Origin: Spirochaetia bacterium
Lineage (GTDB): Bacteria; Spirochaetota; Spirochaetia; Treponematales; Breznakiellaceae
Length of the DNA stretch: 26,342 nucleotides
Assembly (NCBI GenBank): GCA_025997675.1
Contig: BNUX01000039.1
Coordinates: forward strand, 1 to 26,342
Reading direction: 5' to 3'
Each line of letters opens with the position of its first letter. Positions within the stretch are counted from its first letter, which is position 1. Below, in pieces: positions 14,286-21,458 of the stretch. Below the pieces are notes generated by a model. It made no database searches, was not told where the DNA came from, and was given only the letters and a program-made list of their open reading frames with translations. The translations under genes and the position numbers were made by a program.

Positions 14286-15036
14286 GGCGCGGATGGCCCC
14301 GCTTCCATCGGCACGGGGGGGCCGTCATGTGGGAGGCGTCGGCGCTTTCCCCATACCCGAGTAATTCTATCCCCGGTTCATTGGATCCAAGCGGGTCTTT
14401 TGACATGACAAAAAACGCCGCCCCTTCCCCCAGGGTTATCCCTTTGCGGTTTTTGCTGAAGGGGTTGCACACCGAATCGGAAACCGCTTCCAGGGAAGAG
14501 AACCCCAACAGCACGGTTTCCGAGGCGATATCAACGCCACCGGCGATGACCGCGTCACAGATCCCTGCCCGGATAAGCTGTGCGGCTTTTACGATGGCCC
14601 CGGCGCTTGAGGCACAAGCGGTGGAAACGGTACATGCGGGGCCGGAAACACCTAAGGTGCGGGCGATATATTCGGCGGTGAATGGTGCGCTCTGATAACG
14701 CAAATCGTAATCAGCAGGAAAAACGCCTGTTGCACAATACGCTTTATGGGCCAAAAGGGAGCCTTCGGAGCCGTTGTCACAGGAGCCGGCACAGACCCCA
14801 ATGCGGCGCACACCATAGGCGGCGCGGGCCTGTTCCACCGTGCCGCCTATCTGTTCCAACGCAGCGGCGGCAATGCGGAAGGCGCGGTTTTCCGGCAAAT
14901 CGCCGCTTGGCAAATCATCGTCGGCGATACGGCCGACCGGGCGTATGCGACTGCCCTGAACAGCGGCGTCAAAAAACGCCGCAGGGTTGTTTCCGGCGCA
15001 ACAGAGGAGACCCGGCATGGAAAGCCAAATCCGCAT
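14245..15036 (-). CDS. Ketosynthase, N-terminal part (frameshifted)
   Basis: This carries the first half of a FabF/ApeO-like beta-ketoacyl-ACP synthase, with the nucleophile C141 in VSTACASSAG and the following VIAGGVDI segment. The family sequence continues to about ASHMTAP, then the frame changes at a run of seven C on the coding strand and 25 unrelated residues follow to a stop at 14245. Both halves together contain the full Cys-His-His triad. This is the only complete-type ketosynthase in the cluster; the second KS-like gene (24681) is a short chain-length-factor type. The ATG overlaps the DUF3261 lipoprotein stop by one base. A true mutation, a phase-variable tract or a sequencing error would look the same. 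Confidence 0.87.
   Translation of the reverse strand: MRIWLSMPGLLCCAGNNPAAFFDAAVQGSRIRPVGRIADDDLPSGDLPENRAFRIAAAALEQIGGTVEQARAAYGVRRIGVCAGSCDNGSEGSLLAHKAYCATGVFPADYDLRYQSAPFTAEYIARTLGVSGPACTVSTACASSAGAIVKAAQLIRAGICDAVIAGGVDIASETVLLGFSSLEAVSDSVCNPFSKNRKGITLGEGAAFFVMSKDPLGSNEPGIELLGYGESADASHMTAPPCRWKRGHPRHAGSPFQCRENPR
14315..14321 (-). other. C7 homopolymer at the ketosynthase frameshift
   Basis: The plus strand has seven G in a row (coding strand C7) exactly where the ketosynthase frame is lost. Reading six instead of seven restores the expected residues. Such tracts slip easily during replication and are also error-prone in some sequencing methods. Confidence 0.85.
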
Positions 15037-15617
15037 TAGAAATCCCCCCGCAGGGTATACGAATAATTCCGTAGAAAATTGGTATACTGAACCGTCTCTC
15101 TGTTTTTAACGATTTCAATTATGCGTTCCCTCCCGGAGTAAATAGTACGCACCTGGGGGTCGGCAACCAGGGTGAGGCCGGAATCTTTCAGCGCCCGTCT
15201 TAGCGCATCCGCTCTATAAAAACAAAACTGAAAATCCGCCGCAACATACTCCGGCTTGAGGGTGGAAGGGAAAACCGTTGAAACAAAGGAAATTCCCGCC
15301 GCGTCAAAGGAAAGCTGTGCCATATCGGCGCCCAGGGCGTTAAAAAGCGCAATAGTGATCCCCCCTTCATCGGCCTTGACCCAGGCATCCAGTACAAATT
15401 CCTGTTTACCATATCGCCCCGTAACCTGCTGGGCCATATCCAGGGGAATTTCGATGTTTGATGGCGGCAGCAAAACATAGTACGCCCGGTTTGTAACATA
15501 GACCGGCGAATAAGGGGAAGAATCAAGCTTTGTTACACAGGAAACCATGCAAAGGATAAGCAGGGGCTGGACAACCATAAAGCGTCTTGAGGCGCTTCCG
15601 CAGCGGTTCTGTTTCAA
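15036..15617 (-). CDS. DUF3261 lipoprotein of the aryl polyene cluster
   Basis: About 193 residues with a lipoprotein signal ending at MVSC, then a mature domain (LLPPSNIEIPL, QQVTGRYGKQEFVLDAW, and FQFCFYRADALRRAL near the end) resembling DUF3261 proteins, which recur in aryl polyene clusters. It is probably an outer-membrane lipoprotein that works with the LolA-like and MMPL proteins in product placement. I prefer the TTG at 15615-15617: it gives a positively charged n-region (KQNR...RR) before the hydrophobic stretch and has TAGGAA eight bases upstream. An ATG at 15650 or a TTG at 15677 would overlap the divergent phosphopantetheinyl transferase gene. It heads the KS-DH-KR-lyase operon. 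Confidence 0.75.
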   Translation of the reverse strand: MKQNRCGSASRRFMVVQPLLILCMVSCVTKLDSSPYSPVYVTNRAYYVLLPPSNIEIPLDMAQQVTGRYGKQEFVLDAWVKADEGGITIALFNALGADMAQLSFDAAGISFVSTVFPSTLKPEYVAADFQFCFYRADALRRALKDSGLTLVADPQVRTIYSGRERIIEIVKNRETVQYTNFLRNYSYTLRGDF

Positions 15618-15640
15618 TATATAATTTCCTACAATGGAGA

Positions 15641-16300
15641 ATGAAGTCATTGTATATAGGATTATCCCTTCTGTCAAATCCCAACACCCGGGAACTGCAC
15701 CTTGAGGGCAGACGGATCCTGGAGCTTCTCAATGAAAGCTGTTTCCCCGGAAGAGGGCCGGAGGAGATAGGGACAGAAAAAGGGGGGCGCCCCTTTTTTA
15801 CTGCAGCCCATGCGGATTTCAGCATATCCCATTCCCGCAACATAGCCGCCGTCGCGTATGGAGCGGAAAAAAAAGCGGGAACCGGCTGTGATATTCAGTA
15901 TGTGAAACCCATGAAGAATTGCGGGGAAATCGCCCGCCGCTATTTCTCCCCGGAAGAACAGGGCTATATCGCCGCCGCTCCCGGCGAACCGGAACAGCTT
16001 GAAAGGTTTTACCGGATATGGGTGTTAAAGGAATGTTTCCTGAAAGCCCGGGGACTTTCGGTTTTTGAGATGAGAACCGCCCCTTCTTTTGCCGGCCCGG
16101 AAGGTCTGGCCGTTGAGGTCAACGCGCCCCTGCATTTCTTTCTCTACGAACTGGGGGAGAAGGGTACTGAACGGTATTTGCTGGCGGCGGCACAGGAAAA
16201 CGGCGGCGCCTATGGCCCTTCCCCGGAGTTCCGCTGGTACTCCAAGGGCATTCACTCCCCGCCGCCACCTGTAGTTCAAAGCATCAAAATTTTATGCTAA
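15641..16300 (+). CDS. 4'-phosphopantetheinyl transferase (Sfp type)
   Basis: About 219 residues. DFSISHS (59-65), GCDIQ (82-86) and WVLKECFLK (127-135) are the three Sfp-type motifs; the GCD Asp and the WxxKE Glu bind magnesium and coenzyme A. It would attach the 4'-phosphopantetheine arm to the cluster ACP (23148-23420). I chose the ATG at 15641, with GGAG just upstream; the frame extends further back but into the divergent lipoprotein gene. The start codons are only about 23 bp apart, and a TATAAT at 15620-15625 could be its -10 box, so each promoter must lie within the other gene's coding region. It is the only plus-strand member in this part of the cluster. Confidence 0.9.
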   Translation: MKSLYIGLSLLSNPNTRELHLEGRRILELLNESCFPGRGPEEIGTEKGGRPFFTAAHADFSISHSRNIAAVAYGAEKKAGTGCDIQYVKPMKNCGEIARRYFSPEEQGYIAAAPGEPEQLERFYRIWVLKECFLKARGLSVFEMRTAPSFAGPEGLAVEVNAPLHFFLYELGEKGTERYLLAAAQENGGAYGPSPEFRWYSKGIHSPPPPVVQSIKILC

Positions 16301-16342
16301 AAAGGGAGTATGGGCGGGGCACGCTGACGGTTAATTATGCCG

Positions 16343-16371
16343 TTTACAAACTCCTCGTTTTAAGCTACTAT
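16343..16371 (+). promoter_or_regulatory. Promoter of the GNAT toxin-antitoxin-like pair
   Basis: TTTACA (16343-16348) and TACTAT (16366-16371) are separated by 17 bp. The predicted start is near 16,378, just before the GGAGG (16381-16385) of the small gene. The pair thus appears to have its own transcription unit. Confidence 0.6.
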
Positions 16372-16390
16372 ATAACCATTGGAGGCCAAC

Positions 16391-16558
16391 ATGGGTACGA
16401 GAGTCAAACCGGTGCAACCCACCGAGATAAAGGACATTAAAATCGTTCGGGAAGCTATAGCGCAGGTTCGTAAACCAATCTCACCGGAAGTTGAAAAGCG
16501 GAATCAGGAGCTGGTTGAAATGGTTCGGAGATTGACCGGCCGGGCGCCTCATAAATAG
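16391..16558 (+). CDS. Small protein upstream of GNAT gene, candidate antitoxin
   Basis: This encodes 55 residues, starting MGTRVKPVQP and ending LTGRAPHK, mostly charged and probably helical (EIKDIKIVREAIAQVRK, then VEKRNQELVEMVRRL). GGAGG lies five bases before the ATG, and a promoter lies upstream. It ends one base before the GNAT gene start, so the two are coupled. A small charged protein tightly upstream of a GNAT acetyltransferase is the layout of AtaRT/TacAT-type toxin-antitoxin pairs, but I do not recognise the usual ribbon-helix-helix (DUF1778) sequence. Antitoxin role is inferred from context only. Confidence 0.6.
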   Translation: MGTRVKPVQPTEIKDIKIVREAIAQVRKPISPEVEKRNQELVEMVRRLTGRAPHK

Positions 16559-16559
16559 C

Positions 16560-17120
16560 ATGAATTCCCCCATCCCGATCACCAGCAATAACGGTGATAC
16601 CTATTTCCATCTGGAGCCACTTATTTCCGGTGTTTCACTTATGGATTTTTCCTGTCCTGTCCAGGAATACAACGACTATCTGACCCAAGACGCCCTCCGT
16701 TCCCGGGATGACCATATTGCTCTTACATGGCTTCTCTACGATCTATCCACCGGGGGTATCATTGCGTATATGTCCATCATTAACGACGCCATCAAACTAT
16801 CGGTGTCAGAAAAAGAACTCCATAACCTTCATTACCCTTTCAAGACCATCCCCGCCATGAAAATTGCCAAACTTGCCGTATCCCAATCATTCAGCAAAAC
16901 ATACAAAGGCATTGGTTCTTTCATGATTGATTCCGCCAGGGGCCTTGCCATTGATTGTAACACCGATTATTCCGCCTGCCGCTTCCTCACCGTTGACGCA
17001 GACATCGAAAACAACGCGAGCATACTGCGGTTCTACGAAAAAAACGGCTTTATTCTCAATAGTGAAATGAACAACAAAAACCGTAAAACTATCAGCATGC
17101 GAAAAGATATATTTGCTTAG
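16560..17120 (+). CDS. GNAT-family N-acetyltransferase, possible toxin
   Basis: This encodes 186 residues. The acetyl-CoA-binding region is MKIAKLAVSQSF followed by YKGIGSFMIDSA (115-126), and the motif B-like NNASILRFYEKNGF lies near the end. The Gln/Arg of the standard (Q/R)xxGxG loop is not conserved. Sequence and size resemble GNATs paired with small antitoxins, some of which acetylate aminoacyl-tRNA. It overlaps the convergent MMPL gene end by 4 bp. Its place between the two cluster arms suggests insertion; its GC content is lower than that of the biosynthetic genes. An ordinary small-molecule acetyltransferase cannot be excluded. Confidence 0.75.
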   Translation: MNSPIPITSNNGDTYFHLEPLISGVSLMDFSCPVQEYNDYLTQDALRSRDDHIALTWLLYDLSTGGIIAYMSIINDAIKLSVSEKELHNLHYPFKTIPAMKIAKLAVSQSFSKTYKGIGSFMIDSARGLAIDCNTDYSACRFLTVDADIENNASILRFYEKNGFILNSEMNNKNRKTISMRKDIFA

Positions 17121-19399
17121 TCCCCACCGCCGCTTAGAAGCATCGCCGTAATAAAGGCCGTGGTCAATCCGGTAAATACCGTAAGCCCGAATATATGAAC
17201 CGGCACAAAGCCGCTCAGGGCCAGCGCCCCGAATGATAGGGCGGTGGTGGCAAAGGAAAGCCCTATCGCCCGGATGGTAAGAGCGCGGTCTCCACCATCA
17301 GACTTGCCGCTTTCCGTTAGGTAAAACATATAGTCCAGGCCCAAACCGAAAACCAGTACCAACCCGGTTACCGAAAAAAAGCCCAGGGGAATGTCCAGAA
17401 GAGCGAGAACCGTTATCGTGACCAAGGCGAGCAGGAAGGGAACGGCACAAATACGAAAGGTCTGCTTCCAGGAATAGAAGAACCGGATTACTATGGCGAT
17501 AATTATGTAGGCGGCAACAAAGATAATCAGCATGATACGGGTCAGGTTGTCCAGTTCACCGCCAATATCCTTAACCTTGTTCATAAAAAATACCCCCGGA
17601 AGTTCCGCCGCGATTGCACGGAAGGATGCCTCGTCCTGTGCGTGTAGGGGGAGTACGCAGGAATAGTACTCATTTTCAGCGGGACTTCCAATCCAAAGGT
17701 TGGAGATGAGCTCCCGGAGGTAGGGAGGAAGCCCCTCTCCGGGGAGTACGTAATGCCCCTGTGCCGCATTAAAGTCCGCGCTGAATTCAGCGGCGACTTC
17801 CGGTGGAAAACCTAAGGAGGCAAGTTGTTTTTCCGCCAGGGGGAGCAGTAAGCGCGCCGCCTCGTAGCTTTGCTGTTGAGTCTGTATTGAGGGCACAAAA
17901 AGGGAGGTGGCCAGATACGAACCCAAGGCGAGCCGGCGGCAGAGGGCTTCCTCCTTTTCCAGGGTCTCCTCCGCCGTTGACCCGGAAACAATAAAATACC
18001 AGCCGGAGGAACCGTGGTCCAGGACTTTGGCGGCGATCTTTTCGGATTCCAACAACGTACCGGACATGGTATAGAGGCTGCTTATGTTGTTCTCCACCCG
18101 CACCTTGTCCCGGTTATCCCAGAGTAGGAGCAGGGAGAATATAAGAATAGCCGCAAGGCCGCACCGACTAAGAAGAAGGCGGTTGAAAGGGGGAACCCGG
18201 GCGAAAATAGATGCGGGTCTGTGTATGATATACGGATACAGGCAAACCACGGTGAGGAAGGAACTCAGCATACCCGCAAGGGAAAACACGGCGAATTGCC
18301 TGAGTATACCGAAGGGTGCGAAGAACATGGCGGCAAAGCAGATTTCGGTGGAAACGAAACTCATGGTAATACCCCGGTTTCCTTTCCAGTGGATGAAGTA
18401 GTGGATAGAATAATCTACGCAGGTACCGATGAGGGTGGTGCCGAAGACAAAAGTAAGGACATGGATCTCCCGGAATACAAGGAGCGAGGTTCCCGCCGCT
18501 AAAAGCAGGGAAGCGCCGACAGCCAGAATGGAAAACAGTGCGGGCAATGGCGAACGGAATACGATTAGAAAGAGGATCAGGATGATGATCAGGGTGATGG
18601 TGGAGATGAGGGAGATTTCCCGCTGTGCCTTGGAGGAGCTTTCGTAACTGTGGAACGGTACGCCGGAGTATACAAAGCCGAGATCAGGGCTGTCGGCTTT
18701 AATGGAGGCGCAGGCGGCATATATTTTTTCCACGGCGCTATCCTCATTGGTGATGGCAACCCCCGCGGCCGTAAGGGCGCCCCGGAGCATCACGTACCAG
18801 CGGCCTTCGTATTGGGCGGCCAGCACATCATCCTTGAGGGACAGTGATCCGCTGCTTAACAAAGAGGAGGCGAGGAAGCGGTTCATCCCCCGGCCGGCGA
18901 GAAAAAAAGGATCCGTCCCCAGATTGTCCAGCGGGGCAAGGGTAAAGGCCCCGAAGACTGCGGACAGGGCGTCTTCGGCAATCGATCCTCCCCCACCATT
19001 CTCAAGGAGCCACCGGTCGTCCCCGTTCAACAGCATATAGCGGTACTCGTGCAGGTACGCACTGAACTGATCCATTACGGCTGCACCAACGTAAAGGGAC
19101 AGGGATTCAAAAGCAGAGGACCCGGCAAAGGTCTCGTACAGCCGGGCGGCCCCTCGTCTGGCCTCGTCAAAATCCGCACTTGAGACGAGAATATTGACCT
19201 GCCTGCCGCTCCGGCTGCTCAAGGTTTTTTCTGCCGCCGCCACCTGGGCATGGGATACGGGGAGTATGTCGAAGAGGTTTGTGTTAACCCGAACCGGCCC
19301 GGCAAGCAGGATAGACAACGCCAGGGCAAGCGCTACTCCCGCGTGGGGCAGCAGCCAGACGAGCAGGGGCTTACTGAAGGACAAAGAGACTCCTTTCAT
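17117..19399 (-). CDS. MMPL/RND-family exporter of the aryl polyene cluster
   Basis: This encodes 760 residues with the RND repeat: one membrane helix near 13-33, a periplasmic domain to about 260, then five helices (about 263-390), followed by a second helix (about 415), second periplasmic domain and five more helices to the C-terminus. The motif TLIGTCVDYSIHYF (about 322-335) and its partner VFGLGLDYMFYL near the end carry the membrane Asp residues for proton coupling. Such MMPL proteins are fixed members of aryl polyene clusters and are thought to extract or transport the lipid-linked product. The ATG (19399) overlaps the LolA gene by 29 bp; a TTG at 19382-19384 with AAAGGAG five bases upstream is an equally good start. 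Confidence 0.9.
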   Translation of the reverse strand: MKGVSLSFSKPLLVWLLPHAGVALALALSILLAGPVRVNTNLFDILPVSHAQVAAAEKTLSSRSGRQVNILVSSADFDEARRGAARLYETFAGSSAFESLSLYVGAAVMDQFSAYLHEYRYMLLNGDDRWLLENGGGGSIAEDALSAVFGAFTLAPLDNLGTDPFFLAGRGMNRFLASSLLSSGSLSLKDDVLAAQYEGRWYVMLRGALTAAGVAITNEDSAVEKIYAACASIKADSPDLGFVYSGVPFHSYESSSKAQREISLISTITLIIILILFLIVFRSPLPALFSILAVGASLLLAAGTSLLVFREIHVLTFVFGTTLIGTCVDYSIHYFIHWKGNRGITMSFVSTEICFAAMFFAPFGILRQFAVFSLAGMLSSFLTVVCLYPYIIHRPASIFARVPPFNRLLLSRCGLAAILIFSLLLLWDNRDKVRVENNISSLYTMSGTLLESEKIAAKVLDHGSSGWYFIVSGSTAEETLEKEEALCRRLALGSYLATSLFVPSIQTQQQSYEAARLLLPLAEKQLASLGFPPEVAAEFSADFNAAQGHYVLPGEGLPPYLRELISNLWIGSPAENEYYSCVLPLHAQDEASFRAIAAELPGVFFMNKVKDIGGELDNLTRIMLIIFVAAYIIIAIVIRFFYSWKQTFRICAVPFLLALVTITVLALLDIPLGFFSVTGLVLVFGLGLDYMFYLTESGKSDGGDRALTIRAIGLSFATTALSFGALALSGFVPVHIFGLTVFTGLTTAFITAMLLSGGGD

Positions 19400-20051
19400 C
19401 CACGCTCAAAGAGTCGGGGAAACGGTGGCCGGACAGGGTATAGCGGATACTGTCGCCGTTTTGTTCGTGGAGGATTATGGTACGGATCAGGGCATGGCCC
19501 GGCGGGGCCTCGCCGCTCATAATAATCCGGGCCGCAAATGAACGCATCGCTTTTTCCGAAGGAACCAGCCCCATGATCCAGACATCCCCTGATTCGGTAA
19601 AGTACACCGTAAAGTTATCCAGCAGTTTTTGTGCGTTGCCGGAAAAGACCGCGCTTATGGTGTCGGAGAAGCGCAGGAAAGTCTCATTGCCCCGGGCGTC
19701 AAGCCTTGTCCTTGTACCCGAAGGCGTTGACTGTACCAGATAATCCCGCCCTGCTGCCAAGGTTGAGGGGAAGGGCGCCAAAGTTTCCCACACCATCCCC
19801 ATATCCGCCGCGATGATAAAATTTCCCTCCGAAACAAGGGAGCGGTGGAGGCGGCTAATCGTTTTTGTCTGCGAAAAGGCTCCCCGGACAAAGGGATGGC
19901 CGGAAAGGGCGGCGCATAGTTCGTTGAAACGGGCGCGGTTGGATTCCCCAAGGGGAAACGCAAAGACCTCTTCGGAACCGGTGGGGGCCTCTGCGTACAC
20001 TACGCCGCTGAATAGGAGAAAAAATGCGTAAAAAGAAAGAAAGCGCTTCAT
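19371..20051 (-). CDS. LolA-like periplasmic lipoprotein carrier
   Basis: This encodes 226 residues. A signal peptide (MKRFLSFYAF to VVYA) is followed by the LolA pattern: a segment HPFVRGAFSQTK, then SEGNFIIAADMGMVWETLAPFP with the conserved Trp and Pro. LolA-family proteins carry lipids in a hydrophobic barrel across the periplasm; the cluster version likely ferries an acylated polyene. The ATG overlaps the thioesterase stop (ATGA), and the 3' end overlaps the MMPL gene, so translation is coupled. It is one of several carrier-type proteins in such clusters, not the housekeeping lolA. Confidence 0.87.
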   Translation of the reverse strand: MKRFLSFYAFFLLFSGVVYAEAPTGSEEVFAFPLGESNRARFNELCAALSGHPFVRGAFSQTKTISRLHRSLVSEGNFIIAADMGMVWETLAPFPSTLAAGRDYLVQSTPSGTRTRLDARGNETFLRFSDTISAVFSGNAQKLLDNFTVYFTESGDVWIMGLVPSEKAMRSFAARIIMSGEAPPGHALIRTIILHEQNGDSIRYTLSGHRFPDSLSVDERSLFVLQ

Positions 20052-20488
20052 TTCCGGGCGCCCCCTTCCCGCAATAGGGCTTCAACCTTCTCAATAAAAA
20101 CCGGCGGGCAGGAGAAGCGGGAGGCGTCGGCGGCAATGTCGTATGCCATCTGGGTGCTCGATCCTTTGGTGCACAGTTCGCCGGTACGGGCGTTAAACAG
20201 TTCGTACTTTATTTTGATACAGCTTTCGTATTCCTCAAGGACCGCACGGGCCCGCACCCGGTCTCCCAGCCGGAAGGAGCCGATGTACTTAACCGATATT
20301 CCGGTTACCGGAAAGGCAAACCCGGAATCCCGCATCGCCAAATACCCGTAGCCGATTGTATCTAAGAGGGCGCACCGGGCTTTTTCAAAGTACTTGATAT
20401 AGTTTCCGTGCCAGACAACCTGCATGGGATCCACATCATAAAACTCAACGCCAAATTCCAGTTCAGCGCTTACATAGTTGGTATCCAT
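20048..20488 (-). CDS. Hotdog acyl thioesterase (4HBT/YbgC-like)
   Basis: About 146 residues. FYDVDPMQVVWHGNYIKYFEKAR (residues 16-38) is the hallmark 4-hydroxybenzoyl-CoA-thioesterase-like segment with catalytic D20. I use the ATG at 20486-20488 with GGAGG upstream (about 20,497-20,502); the longer frame to 20578 starts inside the acyltransferase gene and lacks conserved residues. It would release or edit acyl chains from the ACP, as ApeK-type thioesterases do. Overlaps the acyltransferase end by 26 bp and the LolA start by 4 bp. Confidence 0.88.
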   Translation of the reverse strand: MDTNYVSAELEFGVEFYDVDPMQVVWHGNYIKYFEKARCALLDTIGYGYLAMRDSGFAFPVTGISVKYIGSFRLGDRVRARAVLEEYESCIKIKYELFNARTGELCTKGSSTQMAYDIAADASRFSCPPVFIEKVEALLREGGARK

Positions 20489-21458
20489 TAGGTTGTTCCT
20501 CCGGTTCCGCCCAAAAATTGTAAAAATTATACCATTGATAGGGATACTGTTTGCAATAAGTTTCAAGATACTCGGCAAACAAACGGGCCAGTTCCGCTAT
20601 CCGGCTATCCCGCTCCTTACGGAAACAATCAAAAGAGACGGGGCTTTTATGAACGTGCATATCGTATTGGGATGACAGGGACACATCTTTTTGACGCAGG
20701 GCAAAAATAAAATAGGTTGGCGCATTAAGCAGGGCGGTCAGAAAAAAGGGGCCGTATCCAAAGGGGGCATCCTCCCCCAGAAAGGGAAACAGAAAATATT
20801 TATCCCTGGTATGAGCGGATGTCCGGTCCCCGGCAATCACCACCAGTTCACCCGCAGCAATCCTGTCTTGTAAAAAGATAACCGTATCCGGACCGATATC
20901 ATTGGCGCTTACGAGGCGGGTCATGGACTGGGGGTTGATTTCCTTCAACATACGGCTAAAGTAGGGGATTACGGAAAAGTCAACGATGGAGGTAACCGGG
21001 ATATCCCGGGAAACGCCGGTCCGGTTGAACTTGGCAAGGGCCCGCAGCAGTTCCACATTCCCCAGGTGGGAACAGATGAGCAGCGCCCCCTCCCCTTTTT
21101 CAAGGCGCCCTACCAGATCGCTCCTATCATCATCCTGAAAATGGATGCGCCTGAGTAAAACCTTCCCTCCCCAGGCTTCAACTTTTTCAAGCTCCGTGAG
21201 CGCAAAGGCATGGATATGTTTAAAAACGCTGGCCCGGAATTTCCTCCCCCGCCCGTCGCTGCGTACAACTCGGGCGAGCCGTTCAAGATACCGGCGGGAA
21301 TCATCACGGACGCTTTTATAAACAATGAAATACGACAGGGCCACCGGAAAAGTAAGGATCCGCACAACAATCATGGGCAGATACCTAAACAAAATAAGCG
21401 CCATCCTGACATGCCAATACCGGGAAGCGTGTTCCGGGAGTTCCGACCAGTGCTTCAC
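20463..21458 (-). CDS. LpxL/HtrB-like acyltransferase
   Basis: This encodes 331 residues. An N-terminal membrane anchor (about 20-48) precedes the catalytic HX4E motif HLGNVE (H131, E136) and the GDRTSAHT segment. The end YQWYNFYNFW is typical of LpxL-type lipid acyltransferases. In aryl polyene clusters an acyltransferase of this kind is thought to transfer the polyene to a lipid anchor on the membrane. The GTG start overlaps the ligase stop (GTGA). Substrate cannot be read from sequence. Confidence 0.87.
   Translation of the reverse strand: MKHWSELPEHASRYWHVRMALILFRYLPMIVVRILTFPVALSYFIVYKSVRDDSRRYLERLARVVRSDGRGRKFRASVFKHIHAFALTELEKVEAWGGKVLLRRIHFQDDDRSDLVGRLEKGEGALLICSHLGNVELLRALAKFNRTGVSRDIPVTSIVDFSVIPYFSRMLKEINPQSMTRLVSANDIGPDTVIFLQDRIAAGELVVIAGDRTSAHTRDKYFLFPFLGEDAPFGYGPFFLTALLNAPTYFIFALRQKDVSLSSQYDMHVHKSPVSFDCFRKERDSRIAELARLFAEYLETYCKQYPYQWYNFYNFWAEPEEQPNGYQLCKR

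Noticed and set aside
15587..15640. Upstream extension of the phosphopantetheinyl transferase gene
   Set aside because: The extra residues are not family-like and would overlap the divergent lipoprotein start; the ATG at 15641 has a GGAG at good distance.
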